Virus record (IMG/VR): IMGVR_UViG_3300013122_000007
Location: 1-44,529 of that record
Direction: 5' to 3' (one strand)
Source of the DNA: a virus
Length of the DNA stretch: 44,529 bases
The notes below the pieces were generated by a model, which was not told where the DNA came from, did no database searches, and saw only the letters and a program-made list of their open reading frames with translations. Below are positions 36,772-44,406 of the stretch, piece after piece; positions within the stretch are counted from its first letter, which is position 1; every line of letters starts with the position of its first letter. The position numbers and the translations under genes are program-made.

Positions 36772-38393
36772 CAGAAGTCGGTGTCGACGCCGGGGCTGTC
36801 GTCCTCGTCGTCGTCGAACAGTTCCACCTCCGATTTCCTCCCGGTTGTGGGGTCGTACCGCAAATAGAAGGTCAGTCCGGTGCCTTGGCCGGTGTACCGA
36901 TCCTTGAGGATTCGGAACGTGGTCACGTCCTTCTCGTCGGGGTCCTGCTGGGAGCGCTCCAGGCCGTACACGAAGTTGGCGTACTGCGTGATGGCCTTGC
37001 CCCCGGCGAAGTCGTCGAGGGTGATGCGCCCGCCTTCCTCATGGCTCCGCGCCTTGCTGTCCTTCTTGCGAAGGTGGGCAACGTAGTAGAGGGTGAATGG
37101 CAGGGACTTGTTGAGGTCGTTCAGGGACCGCATGAGCTGCTTGGTAGCCGCCAGATCGCCGTCGCCGCTGGAGTCCAGCAGGTAGGTGACGTGGTCGAGG
37201 TAGACGTGCTTGACCCCGTAGCCTTCGACCGCCTCCCGGATCAGCTCGGTGACGTCCTCGGGTTCGATGGAGTCCTCGACCTTGAACAGCAGCAGGTTCT
37301 CTGCGACGAGGCGCTTGGTGCGCTCGTACTGCTCGCGGTCGAACTCACGACCGGGGATGTGATAGAGCTGGCCGTCGATCTTGCCGGCGATGGTGGCAAT
37401 GGTCAGGGGGAGGCTCGGCTCCTCCAGGAAGATGGTCATGCACTTCTCACCGTGGACGGCGATGTTGTGCGCGATGTCCTCCTTCATCCAGTCGGTCTTG
37501 CCGCAGCCGGTGCCGGCCCCGATCAGGTACATCTCATGGGGGCGCTTGCCGTAGGTGGCCGCAGTCAGCGACTCCCACGGGTAGCTCTTGCCCATCTCGA
37601 TGGATACCTCGCCCATCGTGAGGACCTCTTCCCCGGTGTACAGGCCGGCAGGCTTGCGCACCTTGGCGTTCCAGATCGCCTTGATGATGGGCTCGGCGCC
37701 CATCTCCAGGAAGGTCTCGTTGGGGTCTTTGCGGGGTAGCTCGGCAATCCGGGCGCGAGGCCCGAGGAGCTTGGCTGCTTGCTCTGTAGCGGTTCTCCCC
37801 GGCTCATCCATGTCGAACATCAGCACCACCTCGTCGAACCGCTTGAGGTAGTCCATGTTCGCCAGAATGGCCTTCTTGGCGCTCGATGCGCCGTTGGGGA
37901 GGCTCACCACCGGGTACTTGTTGCCTTGTACCTGGGAGACCGTCAGGGCGTCGATTTCGCCCTCGGTGATGACGATCTTCTTGCCGCCGACGGGCCATGC
38001 TTGCCAGCCGAACAGAGCGTCGTGGAGCTTGCCGAACACCTTGAACGTCTTGTCCTTGGTGCGGATTTTCTGACCCACCAGCTCGCGGGTCTCGGGGTGG
38101 TAGTAGTTGGCTACCTGAACGGTTTCACCGCCGTGGGTCGCCCGCTGGTATCCCATGGTCCTGCAGGTTTCCTCCGTGATTCCACGGGCCTTGAGGGCGG
38201 TGTAGGTGCCCTGCAGGAGGTCGCTGGGGGTCTTGCGGGAAGGCTTGGCGGTGCCCTCCTGCCCCTCCCCCGGCTCATAGTGTTCGCAGCCGGGAGTGAA
38301 GCAGTAGGCGTGACCATCTGAGTACCGGGCGAGGTTGTCGCGGGAGCCGCACGCTGGGCACGGCTCCTTTCGGATCAGCTGGCTTTCTTCCAT
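36771..38393 (-). CDS. Primase-helicase (gp4-like)
   Basis: A 540-residue bifunctional replication protein. The zinc site is C12, C15, C31 and C36; the TOPRIM primase domain has VITEGEIDAL (E144) and MFDMDEPGR; the helicase Walker A is GAGTGCGKT (292-300). MFLEEPSLPLT-like and VYLDHVTYL segments are the later RecA-core motifs. The length is close to T7 gp4A (566 aa). It overlaps the small HTH gene by 19 bases. Confidence 0.96.
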   Translation of the reverse strand: MEESQLIRKEPCPACGSRDNLARYSDGHAYCFTPGCEHYEPGEGQEGTAKPSRKTPSDLLQGTYTALKARGITEETCRTMGYQRATHGGETVQVANYYHPETRELVGQKIRTKDKTFKVFGKLHDALFGWQAWPVGGKKIVITEGEIDALTVSQVQGNKYPVVSLPNGASSAKKAILANMDYLKRFDEVVLMFDMDEPGRTATEQAAKLLGPRARIAELPRKDPNETFLEMGAEPIIKAIWNAKVRKPAGLYTGEEVLTMGEVSIEMGKSYPWESLTAATYGKRPHEMYLIGAGTGCGKTDWMKEDIAHNIAVHGEKCMTIFLEEPSLPLTIATIAGKIDGQLYHIPGREFDREQYERTKRLVAENLLLFKVEDSIEPEDVTELIREAVEGYGVKHVYLDHVTYLLDSSGDGDLAATKQLMRSLNDLNKSLPFTLYYVAHLRKKDSKARSHEEGGRITLDDFAGGKAITQYANFVYGLERSQQDPDEKDVTTFRILKDRYTGQGTGLTFYLRYDPTTGRKSEVELFDDDEDDSPGVDTDF

Positions 38394-38647
38394 CCGAACC
38401 GCTCCAGAAGGTCATTGGCCTGCTTGAGGGCGCGGATGCGCTCCAAGTAGTCGGGGCGGTAGGCGTAGCGGTAGTCGACCAGTCGCTTACCGTTCATGAC
38501 GGGTTCTGCAATGATCGGGATGCCTTTTGCCTCCATCTTCTGAATAACAGCAGCGAGGCGGGTGATGTTGTACATGCCGATGGCAGTGTTTCGAGTGATA
38601 TGGCCGTACTCGACCATATGACGTGCAATGGTCTGCATCTGAGTCAT
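38375..38647 (-). CDS. Small helix-turn-helix protein, 90 aa
   Basis: MTQMQTIARHMVEYGHITRNTAIGMYNITRLAAVIQKMEAKGIPI fits the small phage HTH domain (HTH_39 type) where a short helix pair precedes ITRLAA..I..L...G. It probably binds DNA or RNA; target unknown. It lies between endonuclease I and primase-helicase. Confidence 0.75.
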   Translation of the reverse strand: MTQMQTIARHMVEYGHITRNTAIGMYNITRLAAVIQKMEAKGIPIIAEPVMNGKRLVDYRYAYRPDYLERIRALKQANDLLERFGWKKAS

Positions 38648-38671
38648 AGTGGGTCTCTCAGGGAGTGAGGG

Positions 38672-39112
38672 TTACTTGGTGGCCTTGGCGATTGCAGCGA
38701 GGCGGCGCGGACAGACGGGCTCGTCTATCCACGCCTGGGGGATGCGTTTGTCGGCGTACAGGAAGCCCGACTTCTCGCACCAAGCGGCGTAGGTCGTTTT
38801 CGATGTCTTGTTGATCCGGGTGCTGGATCGGGAGAACACGAAGCGGATGTCGAGGTCCGGGTGCTGCTCCTTGATGAGCAGGTGCTTCTTCCGGTCTTCC
38901 GGGACGAAGCGGCCCTTGGTCTCGATGATGATGCCGTTCGGCAGGATGAAGTCGGGGGTGTAGGTCGAGGGTGTTGCGGGCTTGGTGTATGCCAGCCGCT
39001 TCTCCTCGTATCGGACAGGAACGCCGGCAGCAGTGAGCTGCGCTGCGGTGGTCTCTTCAAGGCCAGAGCGGAAACCGAGCTTGAGCCCGACGTCCGGTTT
39101 GGCTTTGGGCAT
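38672..39112 (-). CDS. Endonuclease I, Holliday-junction resolvase (gp3-like)
   Basis: A 146-residue enzyme that resolves branched DNA. Residues E19/E20 (FRSGLEETTAAQL), D54 (YTPDFILPNG), E64 and K66 (IIIETKGRF) match T7 endonuclease I E20, D55, E65, K67 almost exactly. It starts within the last codons of the SSB gene (single-base TGATG-type overlap). Confidence 0.94.
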   Translation of the reverse strand: MPKAKPDVGLKLGFRSGLEETTAAQLTAAGVPVRYEEKRLAYTKPATPSTYTPDFILPNGIIIETKGRFVPEDRKKHLLIKEQHPDLDIRFVFSRSSTRINKTSKTTYAAWCEKSGFLYADKRIPQAWIDEPVCPRRLAAIAKATK

Positions 39113-39732
39113 CAGAAGTCTTCGTCGTCGCCTTCGTCAGCTTCGCCTTCGTCAGCGTCGAACGGAGCGTCGTCATCGTCTTCCGGCAGGTCGGAGCCGT
39201 CGAAGCCCTCTTCCTCACCGAAGCCGTAGTCACGACCGCCGAACTCCTTCAGCTCGATGACCTGGACGGCGCCCATCTGCAGTTGCAGACCGAAGCCGAC
39301 CGAGGGGCTGAACCAGAAGTACGGTTCCCAGCCGATCTTGATGACCGAGCCGCCGCCGATCTTGATGGACTTCGGATTCACCGGCTTGCCCTTCGCGTCG
39401 AAGATGGCGACCTTGCGGTGAATCACCTTGCCCTTCTTCTTGGACTCGATCTTGGCCTTCAGCTTGTACTTGAAGGTGACCGTGCCCTCGTCCTCGTCGA
39501 TTTCCCACGGCAGTTCTGCGCGCTTGAGGCTCTTCTTGCCTTTGCTGGCACATTCAGCCTTGTAGGCCTCGTCGAACATCGCTTGGATGCTGTCGATGTA
39601 GGCCTGCGTCTCATCGTTCAGGGGGACAACGTGGTCGACCTTGAACAGACCATCAGCGTCGAACTTGTAGTCAGGCTCGGACAGGTAGGGGTACTTTGCG
39701 ACTCCTTTGGGGGAGCGGATTACTTTGGCCAT
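39112..39732 (-). CDS. Single-stranded-DNA-binding protein (gp2.5-like)
   Basis: The start MAKVIRSPKGVAKYPYLSEPD has GGAG upstream; the longer frame has no ribosome site. The 206-residue protein has an OB-fold body and an acidic tail (EDDDDAPFDADEGEADEGDD) ending in F, as in T7 gp2.5, where the tail contacts polymerase and helicase. Confidence 0.92.
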   Translation of the reverse strand: MAKVIRSPKGVAKYPYLSEPDYKFDADGLFKVDHVVPLNDETQAYIDSIQAMFDEAYKAECASKGKKSLKRAELPWEIDEDEGTVTFKYKLKAKIESKKKGKVIHRKVAIFDAKGKPVNPKSIKIGGGSVIKIGWEPYFWFSPSVGFGLQLQMGAVQVIELKEFGGRDYGFGEEEGFDGSDLPEDDDDAPFDADEGEADEGDDEDF

Positions 39733-39757
39733 ATGGCTCCTCTTGGGTTGGTGATAG

Positions 39758-39883
39758 TTAAACGTGCTTCGCTTCCAGGGCCTCGACGTCGATTCCCTCC
39801 TCCAGCAGCTTGGCTGCCAGATCGGCGGGGACTCGCAGTCCTTTGTCCCAGTAGAAGAGGTATGCACGGGTCAGGTTTGTCAT
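39758..39883 (-). CDS. 41-residue protein directly after a phage promoter
   Basis: A short gene (MTNLTRAYLFYWDKGLRVPA ... ending EALEAKHV) with GGAGG nine bases upstream of the ATG. It is the first cistron of the transcript from the promoter at 39911 and immediately precedes SSB. In T7 the host RNA polymerase inhibitor gene 2 lies just before 2.5; this gene has that position but no recognisable similarity. Confidence 0.65.
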   Translation of the reverse strand: MTNLTRAYLFYWDKGLRVPADLAAKLLEEGIDVEALEAKHV

Positions 39884-39910
39884 AGCGATTTGCCTCCAGA
39901 TTCGATACAG

Positions 39911-39928
39911 CTAGTACTGGGGGTAAAT
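39911..39928 (-). promoter_or_regulatory. Phage promoter before the 41-aa protein and SSB
   Basis: A full match to ATTTACCCCCAGTACTAG on the minus strand, overlapping the TGA of the BRO-N gene. Confidence 0.85.
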
Positions 39929-40632
39929 CAGGCGAGGCGCAGCAGGAATGCCGCGTGGTCAAGGGCTTCGCGGGGGTACACGTTGATTTCCCGCTCGACC
40001 AGTTCCCCGCCGCTGATGAGCTTCATCGGGGTCTTACCAATCTCCAGCTTCTTCGCACGGCAGTAGTCCCCAGCGATGCGACTGAAGCGCTGCTTGGTGC
40101 CCGGCTGCATGTACAAGCGCAGCTCACGCTCGTACTCGCGGACGGTCAGATGGTCGACGCGGTGCTGGAGAACAGCCTTCTCAGCCTTCAGGCGCTCGAC
40201 CTTGTTCTGGAGGATGCTCATGGCCTTCAGGACGAACTCGTCTTCATCCAGCTCGCCGCTCGCCACCTTTTCCTCGCCCATGACGTAGGCACCGTCCTTG
40301 CGGATGGCCGGGAGGACATCGCGGGTGACCCAGTCTTGGAAGAGGCGGGCCTGGGGTTTATCCGAGCGCATGATGAGTTTGTAGAGGCCGGACTCGGAGA
40401 TGAGCTTCATCTCAGATCCACGGTTACCACTGAGCCGAGCAGTGGTTATTTCCTCAGCCGCTAGATACCGCATCGCATTGGCTGTGTTCACGCTGCCGTC
40501 GGCTTTGATTTGGTATCCAATCGACTTGCACACATCCACAGCGACGAACCAGGGCTTGCCGTTTTGTTCAACGATGCGTACCGGGAAGGTGGTGTCCAGG
40601 CCGATGAAGTTGTGAGTGGTCAGGCTGGTCAT
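39928..40632 (-). CDS. BRO-N antirepressor-like protein
   Basis: Residues 1-120 of 234 (VRIVEQNGKPWFVAVDVCKSIGY ... MKLISESGLYKLIMRSDKPQARLFQDWVTRDVLPAIRKDGAY) are a BRO-N/phage antirepressor domain. Then come a coiled coil (QNKVERLKAEKAVLQHRVDHL) and a C-terminal domain that may be specific. Such proteins bind DNA or repressors and are typical of temperate phages. Its place after RNA polymerase puts it under early or class II control. Confidence 0.88.
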   Translation of the reverse strand: MTSLTTHNFIGLDTTFPVRIVEQNGKPWFVAVDVCKSIGYQIKADGSVNTANAMRYLAAEEITTARLSGNRGSEMKLISESGLYKLIMRSDKPQARLFQDWVTRDVLPAIRKDGAYVMGEEKVASGELDEDEFVLKAMSILQNKVERLKAEKAVLQHRVDHLTVREYERELRLYMQPGTKQRFSRIAGDYCRAKKLEIGKTPMKLISGGELVEREINVYPREALDHAAFLLRLA

Positions 40633-40913
40633 TACTGAATCTCCTTGGTGATTTCTGCGACGAACTCTTCGTTGAAGTGGATGCCGAGGTGGACCCGCAG
40701 CTCGTCACGCAGACGGGCTACGTCCTTCACGGTCTCGATGTGCTTCAGGGAGATGCCCACGGAGGCGCGGGTGATGGCCTCCATCAGGCGCTGCTCGAAC
40801 TCGCGGACGGCGTCATCGACGATCTTCTTGATGACTGCCTCCTGCAGGTGGGCCTGAAGCCCACGCGCAGCCAGCTCGACGAAGTCCAGGTTGTTCACGG
40901 AGGTCAGGCTCAT
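40632..40913 (-). CDS. Small helical protein, 93 aa
   Basis: Not recognised. Mostly helical and charged (FVELAARGLQAHLQEAVIKK, IETVKDVARLRDELRVHLGI). Its ATG overlaps the stop of the 64-residue gene and its end overlaps the BRO-N start, so it belongs to one unit with both. Confidence 0.6.
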   Translation of the reverse strand: MSLTSVNNLDFVELAARGLQAHLQEAVIKKIVDDAVREFEQRLMEAITRASVGISLKHIETVKDVARLRDELRVHLGIHFNEEFVAEITKEIQ

Positions 40914-41107
40914 CAGAAGCCCTCCCCCACCAGCTCAGCGACCAGGCGGTCCATGACCCAGTCCACCGCCTCGTTCAGCGAGAACTGCTGCTGGCCAGAG
41001 GCGACGAGGTGGTCGCGGTAGGCCTCGATGGCAGCGATGGTTTTGTCCTCACCGAACATGATGAAGAACGGTGCGAAGGCCAGAGTCAGTGCTTGTTGAG
41101 CGTTCAT
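40913..41107 (-). CDS. Small protein, 64 aa
   Basis: Not recognised. Begins MNAQQALTLAFAPFFIMFGED, weakly hydrophobic, then an acidic helical part ending LVAELVGEGF. It is the first gene after RNA polymerase, separated from it by a hairpin element. Confidence 0.6.
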   Translation of the reverse strand: MNAQQALTLAFAPFFIMFGEDKTIAAIEAYRDHLVASGQQQFSLNEAVDWVMDRLVAELVGEGF

Positions 41108-41135
41108 ATGGTCAATCCTCTCTGATGTGGTTATG

Positions 41136-41158
41136 TCCCGGATGCGGGACTATTAGGC
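41136..41158 (-). repeat. GTCCCGGATGCGGGAC hairpin element after RNA polymerase
   Basis: A perfect 6-bp stem with a four-base loop, followed in the plus direction by TATTAGG, the same flank as at 3954. It overlaps and follows the RNA polymerase stop. Confidence 0.55.
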
Positions 41159-43822
41159 AAAGCAATACCCACTCCGCAGTACGGAGGTCAGGTCCAGGTT
41201 TCCTTTCGTTGGTAGGGAGGGCAGCTCCTTGATCTTGTCGCTGTCCAGTTGTTCGAGGATTTGTCCTCGGAACTCCTCAAGTACGTCGTGCTGGGTGTAC
41301 AGCTCCATGAAGGCCACCCGAACGTACATGAAGAGGTTCTGCGTCCTGCTCGGCAGAGTACCGAAGCTGTCGTGGATGAGCGCCCAGTTCTTGATGTCCG
41401 GTGCGCGGGCCACGGTCAGCATCAGGTGCGAGCTGTCGAGGCTGTGGACGTAGTTCGGGGCGATGCCCGAGGCTTGCTTGCGGGAGTCAGGGGTGTCGGT
41501 GTCCTTGTGGACGGTCAGGCGAATCCGACCGACTCCTGCGAAGGTGGTCTCGATGAGACGCTCGTCGGTCTTCATGTAGCCCTGCTCCACCAGGAAGCCG
41601 AGCGGAGTGCGCCAAGAGACCTTCTGGCCTTCCTTGGCAACCAGAGCAGCTGCCTTCTGCAGCCAGTCCATTGCCTCGGCGGCTTTCACCACGGTCTCGT
41701 TCACGCCTTCCCACAGCAGCTTGGCCATCAGGCCCATGGCTTGCCAGTCGCATCCGTAGAACGGGCTGGCTTCGCCGTGTTTCTCAAGGTCTGGTTTGAC
41801 GATGTCCTCTTTCAGTTGGTCGCGGAAGCCGAACTCCTTCGAGCCATACGGGAAAGTCATCACGGCGCGCTTGGCAATCTTTCTCGACATCTTCCCGGTT
41901 GCGGGATCAATGCCGAAACGAAGCCACGCATGGGCTGCGATGATGTTCCAGTAGGTGTCGTAGACGGCTTGGGTTTCTGCATCACGTTTCACTACCTTGC
42001 CCTCCTCGTCGTACTGACGGTCGACCGCTTGGGCCAACCAGACGTCGAAGGGCAGTTCTGTCTTGTACTGGGGGTAAATAGCCCGACAGGCTTCCCGCGC
42101 CCGGTTTATTACCGCTTCCGGGGTCATTTGGGCGTAGTTGTCCCCTGCCAGTTGAATCAACCTCGCCTGCACCTTGTCGATGACGTCCTGGTAGATGTCC
42201 GCCGGTTTGTCCGACGGCAGCAGGTTGACCGACTTGCCGGTGACCTCGCAGCGCAGGGCCATGCCGAAGTTCTGGAGACCCGAGCAGGAGCCATCCAGAG
42301 CCACAGGGATGCGCGAAACGTGGGCCAGCCCATGCTCGATATAGCCCTGCCATTCAAACGCAGCGGCAAGGGCCTGGAAGGGCTTGTCGGCGTCGCACCA
42401 CTCGCGGTTGTCGAAGGGGTTCTCGGCGATGGCCAGCAGCATGTCGCTGTGCTGGTGGGTCCACAGGACGCGGTCGATGAACGGGACCTTGTCGACCCCG
42501 AACAGGTTTGCGATGTGGATGGCCAGCCAGTCAGCGGCTTGCTCGGTGCCCAGCTCTTCCCCTTCAGCGAACTCGATGAGCGCCTTGACGAAGTCCTCGC
42601 CCTGCGGAGACAGGGAGGTGACCGGGTAGACGCGACCACGGAAGTCCAGCTGGTACGGGAAGTAGATGGCCTCGAAGTCACGGTACTTGCGGGCGGTACG
42701 CATGATGCCCTGCACCTTGGCGCAGCGAGAGACCAGCTTCACGTTGGCCTGATGCACCGCATAGGCCTCCTTCCGGTAGGCCTCGCGTGCTTCTTCGTTG
42801 GTGTCGATGTCAGCCGGCTTCACAGGCAGCTCATAGGCCTCGTTGCGGGGCATACCGCCCAGCTCGGAGTTGGTCTGCAGGATCTGCTCGATGACCTCCA
42901 GGACACGATGGTTGATGCGCCACGGGGTCGCCTGAATGCGGTTCACCGCCTCGTAGACCTGCGGCATGTTCATCTTCTCCAGACGGCGGAAGTACCGCTT
43001 GGAGCGGGTCTTCACCAGCGTCAGCGGCTTCACTTCGTTGGTCAGGTAGCCGCCCACCAGCGGGTGAGACCACGGGACCGGCGGGACGACCATGGGTTCG
43101 TAGATGGGGTCCAGCTCACTGAAGATGGTGTGCCCCTCCTTCACCCAGTTCACCAGCTCCATGGTCGGACGCACGATGTAGGCCCGCTCATGGGTGACCT
43201 TGCGGCCACGCGCAGAGTGCTTGTGTTCCAGCTCCAGGCTGATGATGCCCAGCTTCTCGACCGCAATCTCGATCAGCTTCACGCCGATGAGTTCGCAGTG
43301 GTCGCGGTTCTTGCTCTGAACGTCGAGGTTCTCCTTCTCTTGCAGGAAGCGCGCAGTGGCCTCCTTGCGGAACTGCTGGGTCTTGCGCTCGGTGGAACGC
43401 AGGATGCCGGTGTACAGCGCCTTGTGGTCCTTGCGCAGCTTGCGCATCTCGATCTCGGTGAGGATGGAACGACCGATGTACAGACCGAGGCTGGTCATCT
43501 TCAGGCGTGGGTTGCTCATGCGGCTGACGATTTCACGCAGGGCCATCCAAGCGGCTGTGCGGGAGTCGATCTGCTGCAGGTACTCGATGGCAGAGTGGCG
43601 ACGGCCTCGCTTGGCCTTGGCCTCCTCCATGAAGGCATCGATGGCGTTGGCGAAGGCCTCAGTGTGAATCGACAGCAGACGCTGGCCATACGGGGTCTGT
43701 GCTTCGACTCCACGCAGGATGGCTGCATCGACTGCTCGCTGATACCGCAGACGGCCAGCCTCCTGCATACCACGCTCCAGCTCTACCTGAATCTCTTCGG
43801 TGCCTTTGATACGGTCGGTCAT
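41153..43822 (-). CDS. Single-subunit phage RNA polymerase (gp1-like)
   Basis: This 889-residue T7-type polymerase transcribes middle and late genes. Motif A is D510 (LDGSCSG), motif B K651-RAVMTFPYG (Y659, G660), motif C H817-D818-SFGT; DFRGRVYPVTSLSPQG lies at 393-408. The C terminus is YCFA, like FAFA in T7. The specificity loop (about 757-787) differs from T7, fitting a different promoter. GGAGG precedes the ATG. A promoter core is embedded at 42062-42079. On the excised genome this gene follows integrase across attP; in the prophage it is the first gene inside attR. Confidence 0.98.
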   Translation of the reverse strand: MTDRIKGTEEIQVELERGMQEAGRLRYQRAVDAAILRGVEAQTPYGQRLLSIHTEAFANAIDAFMEEAKAKRGRRHSAIEYLQQIDSRTAAWMALREIVSRMSNPRLKMTSLGLYIGRSILTEIEMRKLRKDHKALYTGILRSTERKTQQFRKEATARFLQEKENLDVQSKNRDHCELIGVKLIEIAVEKLGIISLELEHKHSARGRKVTHERAYIVRPTMELVNWVKEGHTIFSELDPIYEPMVVPPVPWSHPLVGGYLTNEVKPLTLVKTRSKRYFRRLEKMNMPQVYEAVNRIQATPWRINHRVLEVIEQILQTNSELGGMPRNEAYELPVKPADIDTNEEAREAYRKEAYAVHQANVKLVSRCAKVQGIMRTARKYRDFEAIYFPYQLDFRGRVYPVTSLSPQGEDFVKALIEFAEGEELGTEQAADWLAIHIANLFGVDKVPFIDRVLWTHQHSDMLLAIAENPFDNREWCDADKPFQALAAAFEWQGYIEHGLAHVSRIPVALDGSCSGLQNFGMALRCEVTGKSVNLLPSDKPADIYQDVIDKVQARLIQLAGDNYAQMTPEAVINRAREACRAIYPQYKTELPFDVWLAQAVDRQYDEEGKVVKRDAETQAVYDTYWNIIAAHAWLRFGIDPATGKMSRKIAKRAVMTFPYGSKEFGFRDQLKEDIVKPDLEKHGEASPFYGCDWQAMGLMAKLLWEGVNETVVKAAEAMDWLQKAAALVAKEGQKVSWRTPLGFLVEQGYMKTDERLIETTFAGVGRIRLTVHKDTDTPDSRKQASGIAPNYVHSLDSSHLMLTVARAPDIKNWALIHDSFGTLPSRTQNLFMYVRVAFMELYTQHDVLEEFRGQILEQLDSDKIKELPSLPTKGNLDLTSVLRSGYCFA
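42062..42079 (-). promoter_or_regulatory. Phage promoter core inside the RNA polymerase gene
   Basis: ATTTACCCCCAGTACAAG on the minus strand, coding for IYPQYK at residues 582-587. It is the same variant as in the exonuclease gene. Confidence 0.55.
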
Positions 43823-43948
43823 GTGTTCCTCCAGGGCCTTTGCCCGAGTTCTTGAGGGGGTCTCGTAGGGCTCCTGAAGGAACCTCTAAGAGATGTCTTT
43901 GCTGTTGTCTTTCCATGGTCTTGAGCGGAGGTCTTTAAGGACACTCAG

Positions 43949-43966
43949 CTATTACTGGGGGTAAAT
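43949..43966 (-). promoter_or_regulatory. Autogenous phage promoter before RNA polymerase
   Basis: ATTTACCCCCAGTAATAG on the minus strand, one base from the full consensus, 127 bases before the RNA polymerase start. The polymerase would activate its own gene. Confidence 0.8.
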
Positions 43967-44365
43967 CGGTCGTTCTATCTGGCGGTCTCCTTATAACCAT
44001 GTTGTCTATCCCGGAAGCGGGATGGTCTGGACGCAACTTCCCCCGTTCCGGTCCTCTTCAGGACCCTCTCAGGGGTTCACTTGGTTGTTGTGTGTTTCGG
44101 TCTTCCAGATGATGGGGCAATAGCCCATCCCTCTCAGTGAGGGAATCTACCTGTTGTCATTCCCGGTTCTGGAATCCACACCAAAAATCCACACCAATCC
44201 ACACCAAACCGGCTGGTCTGGCGGGCGCTCAAGGCCTTGATGATAGGAAGGGCGTGGCTCAGTCCCACACCACGATCCACACCAGAATCCACACCAAAAT
44301 CCACACCAAATGGGGCTTTCAGGGGTTGGTGTGGCGAGAAGATACCGGAAGCGGGAATAATAGAC
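43967..44365. other. attR-proximal leader without genes
   Basis: No gene found. It holds four small perfect hairpins: ATCCCGGAAGCGGGAT (44008-44023), GGTCCTCTTCAGGACC (44050-44065), ATGGG/CCCAT (44112-44128) and TCCCTC/GAGGGA (44128-44144). The integrase arm-site cluster and a degenerate TACCGGAAGCGGGA element (44343-44356) follow. I see no convincing sigma70 promoter reading towards RNA polymerase. Confidence 0.6.
44173..44335. repeat. Integrase arm-type sites, right cluster
   Basis: Seven direct copies of a (A)TCCACACCA motif (from about 44173, 44187, 44197, 44263, 44275, 44287 and 44299) and one inverted copy (TTGGTGTGG, 44325-44333). They lie 70-230 bases from attR. The spacing is in groups, as in attP arms of tyrosine-recombinase phages. 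Confidence 0.7.
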
Positions 44366-44401
44366 AAGAAAAAACCCTAAGCAGATCAACTACTTAGGGT
44401 T
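44366..44401 (-). terminator. Phage-supplied tRNA-Cys terminator
   Basis: A 9-bp stem (AACCCTAAG with CTTAGGGTT), an 11-base loop and a T-rich run on the minus strand. It lies on the phage side of attR and replaces the host terminator displaced to 198-234. It shields the RNA polymerase gene from tRNA transcription. Confidence 0.88.
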
Positions 44402-44406
44402 CTCTA

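Noticed and set aside
36216-37739. 507-codon plus-strand frame across polymerase and helicase genes
   Set aside because: It runs across two firmly identified minus-strand genes, a promoter and a terminator.
41249-43855. 868-codon open frame on the plus strand opposite RNA polymerase
   Set aside because: It mirrors the codon periodicity of the high-GC polymerase gene; there is no ribosome site and the product has no recognisable domain.
43823-43916. Possible small gene starting at 43916 before RNA polymerase
   Set aside because: It has no ribosome site and runs into the polymerase gene in another frame.
44173-44310. CRISPR-like array of short repeats
   Set aside because: The repeats are about 10 bases, irregularly spaced and next to att; they fit integrase arm sites. 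No cas gene is present.
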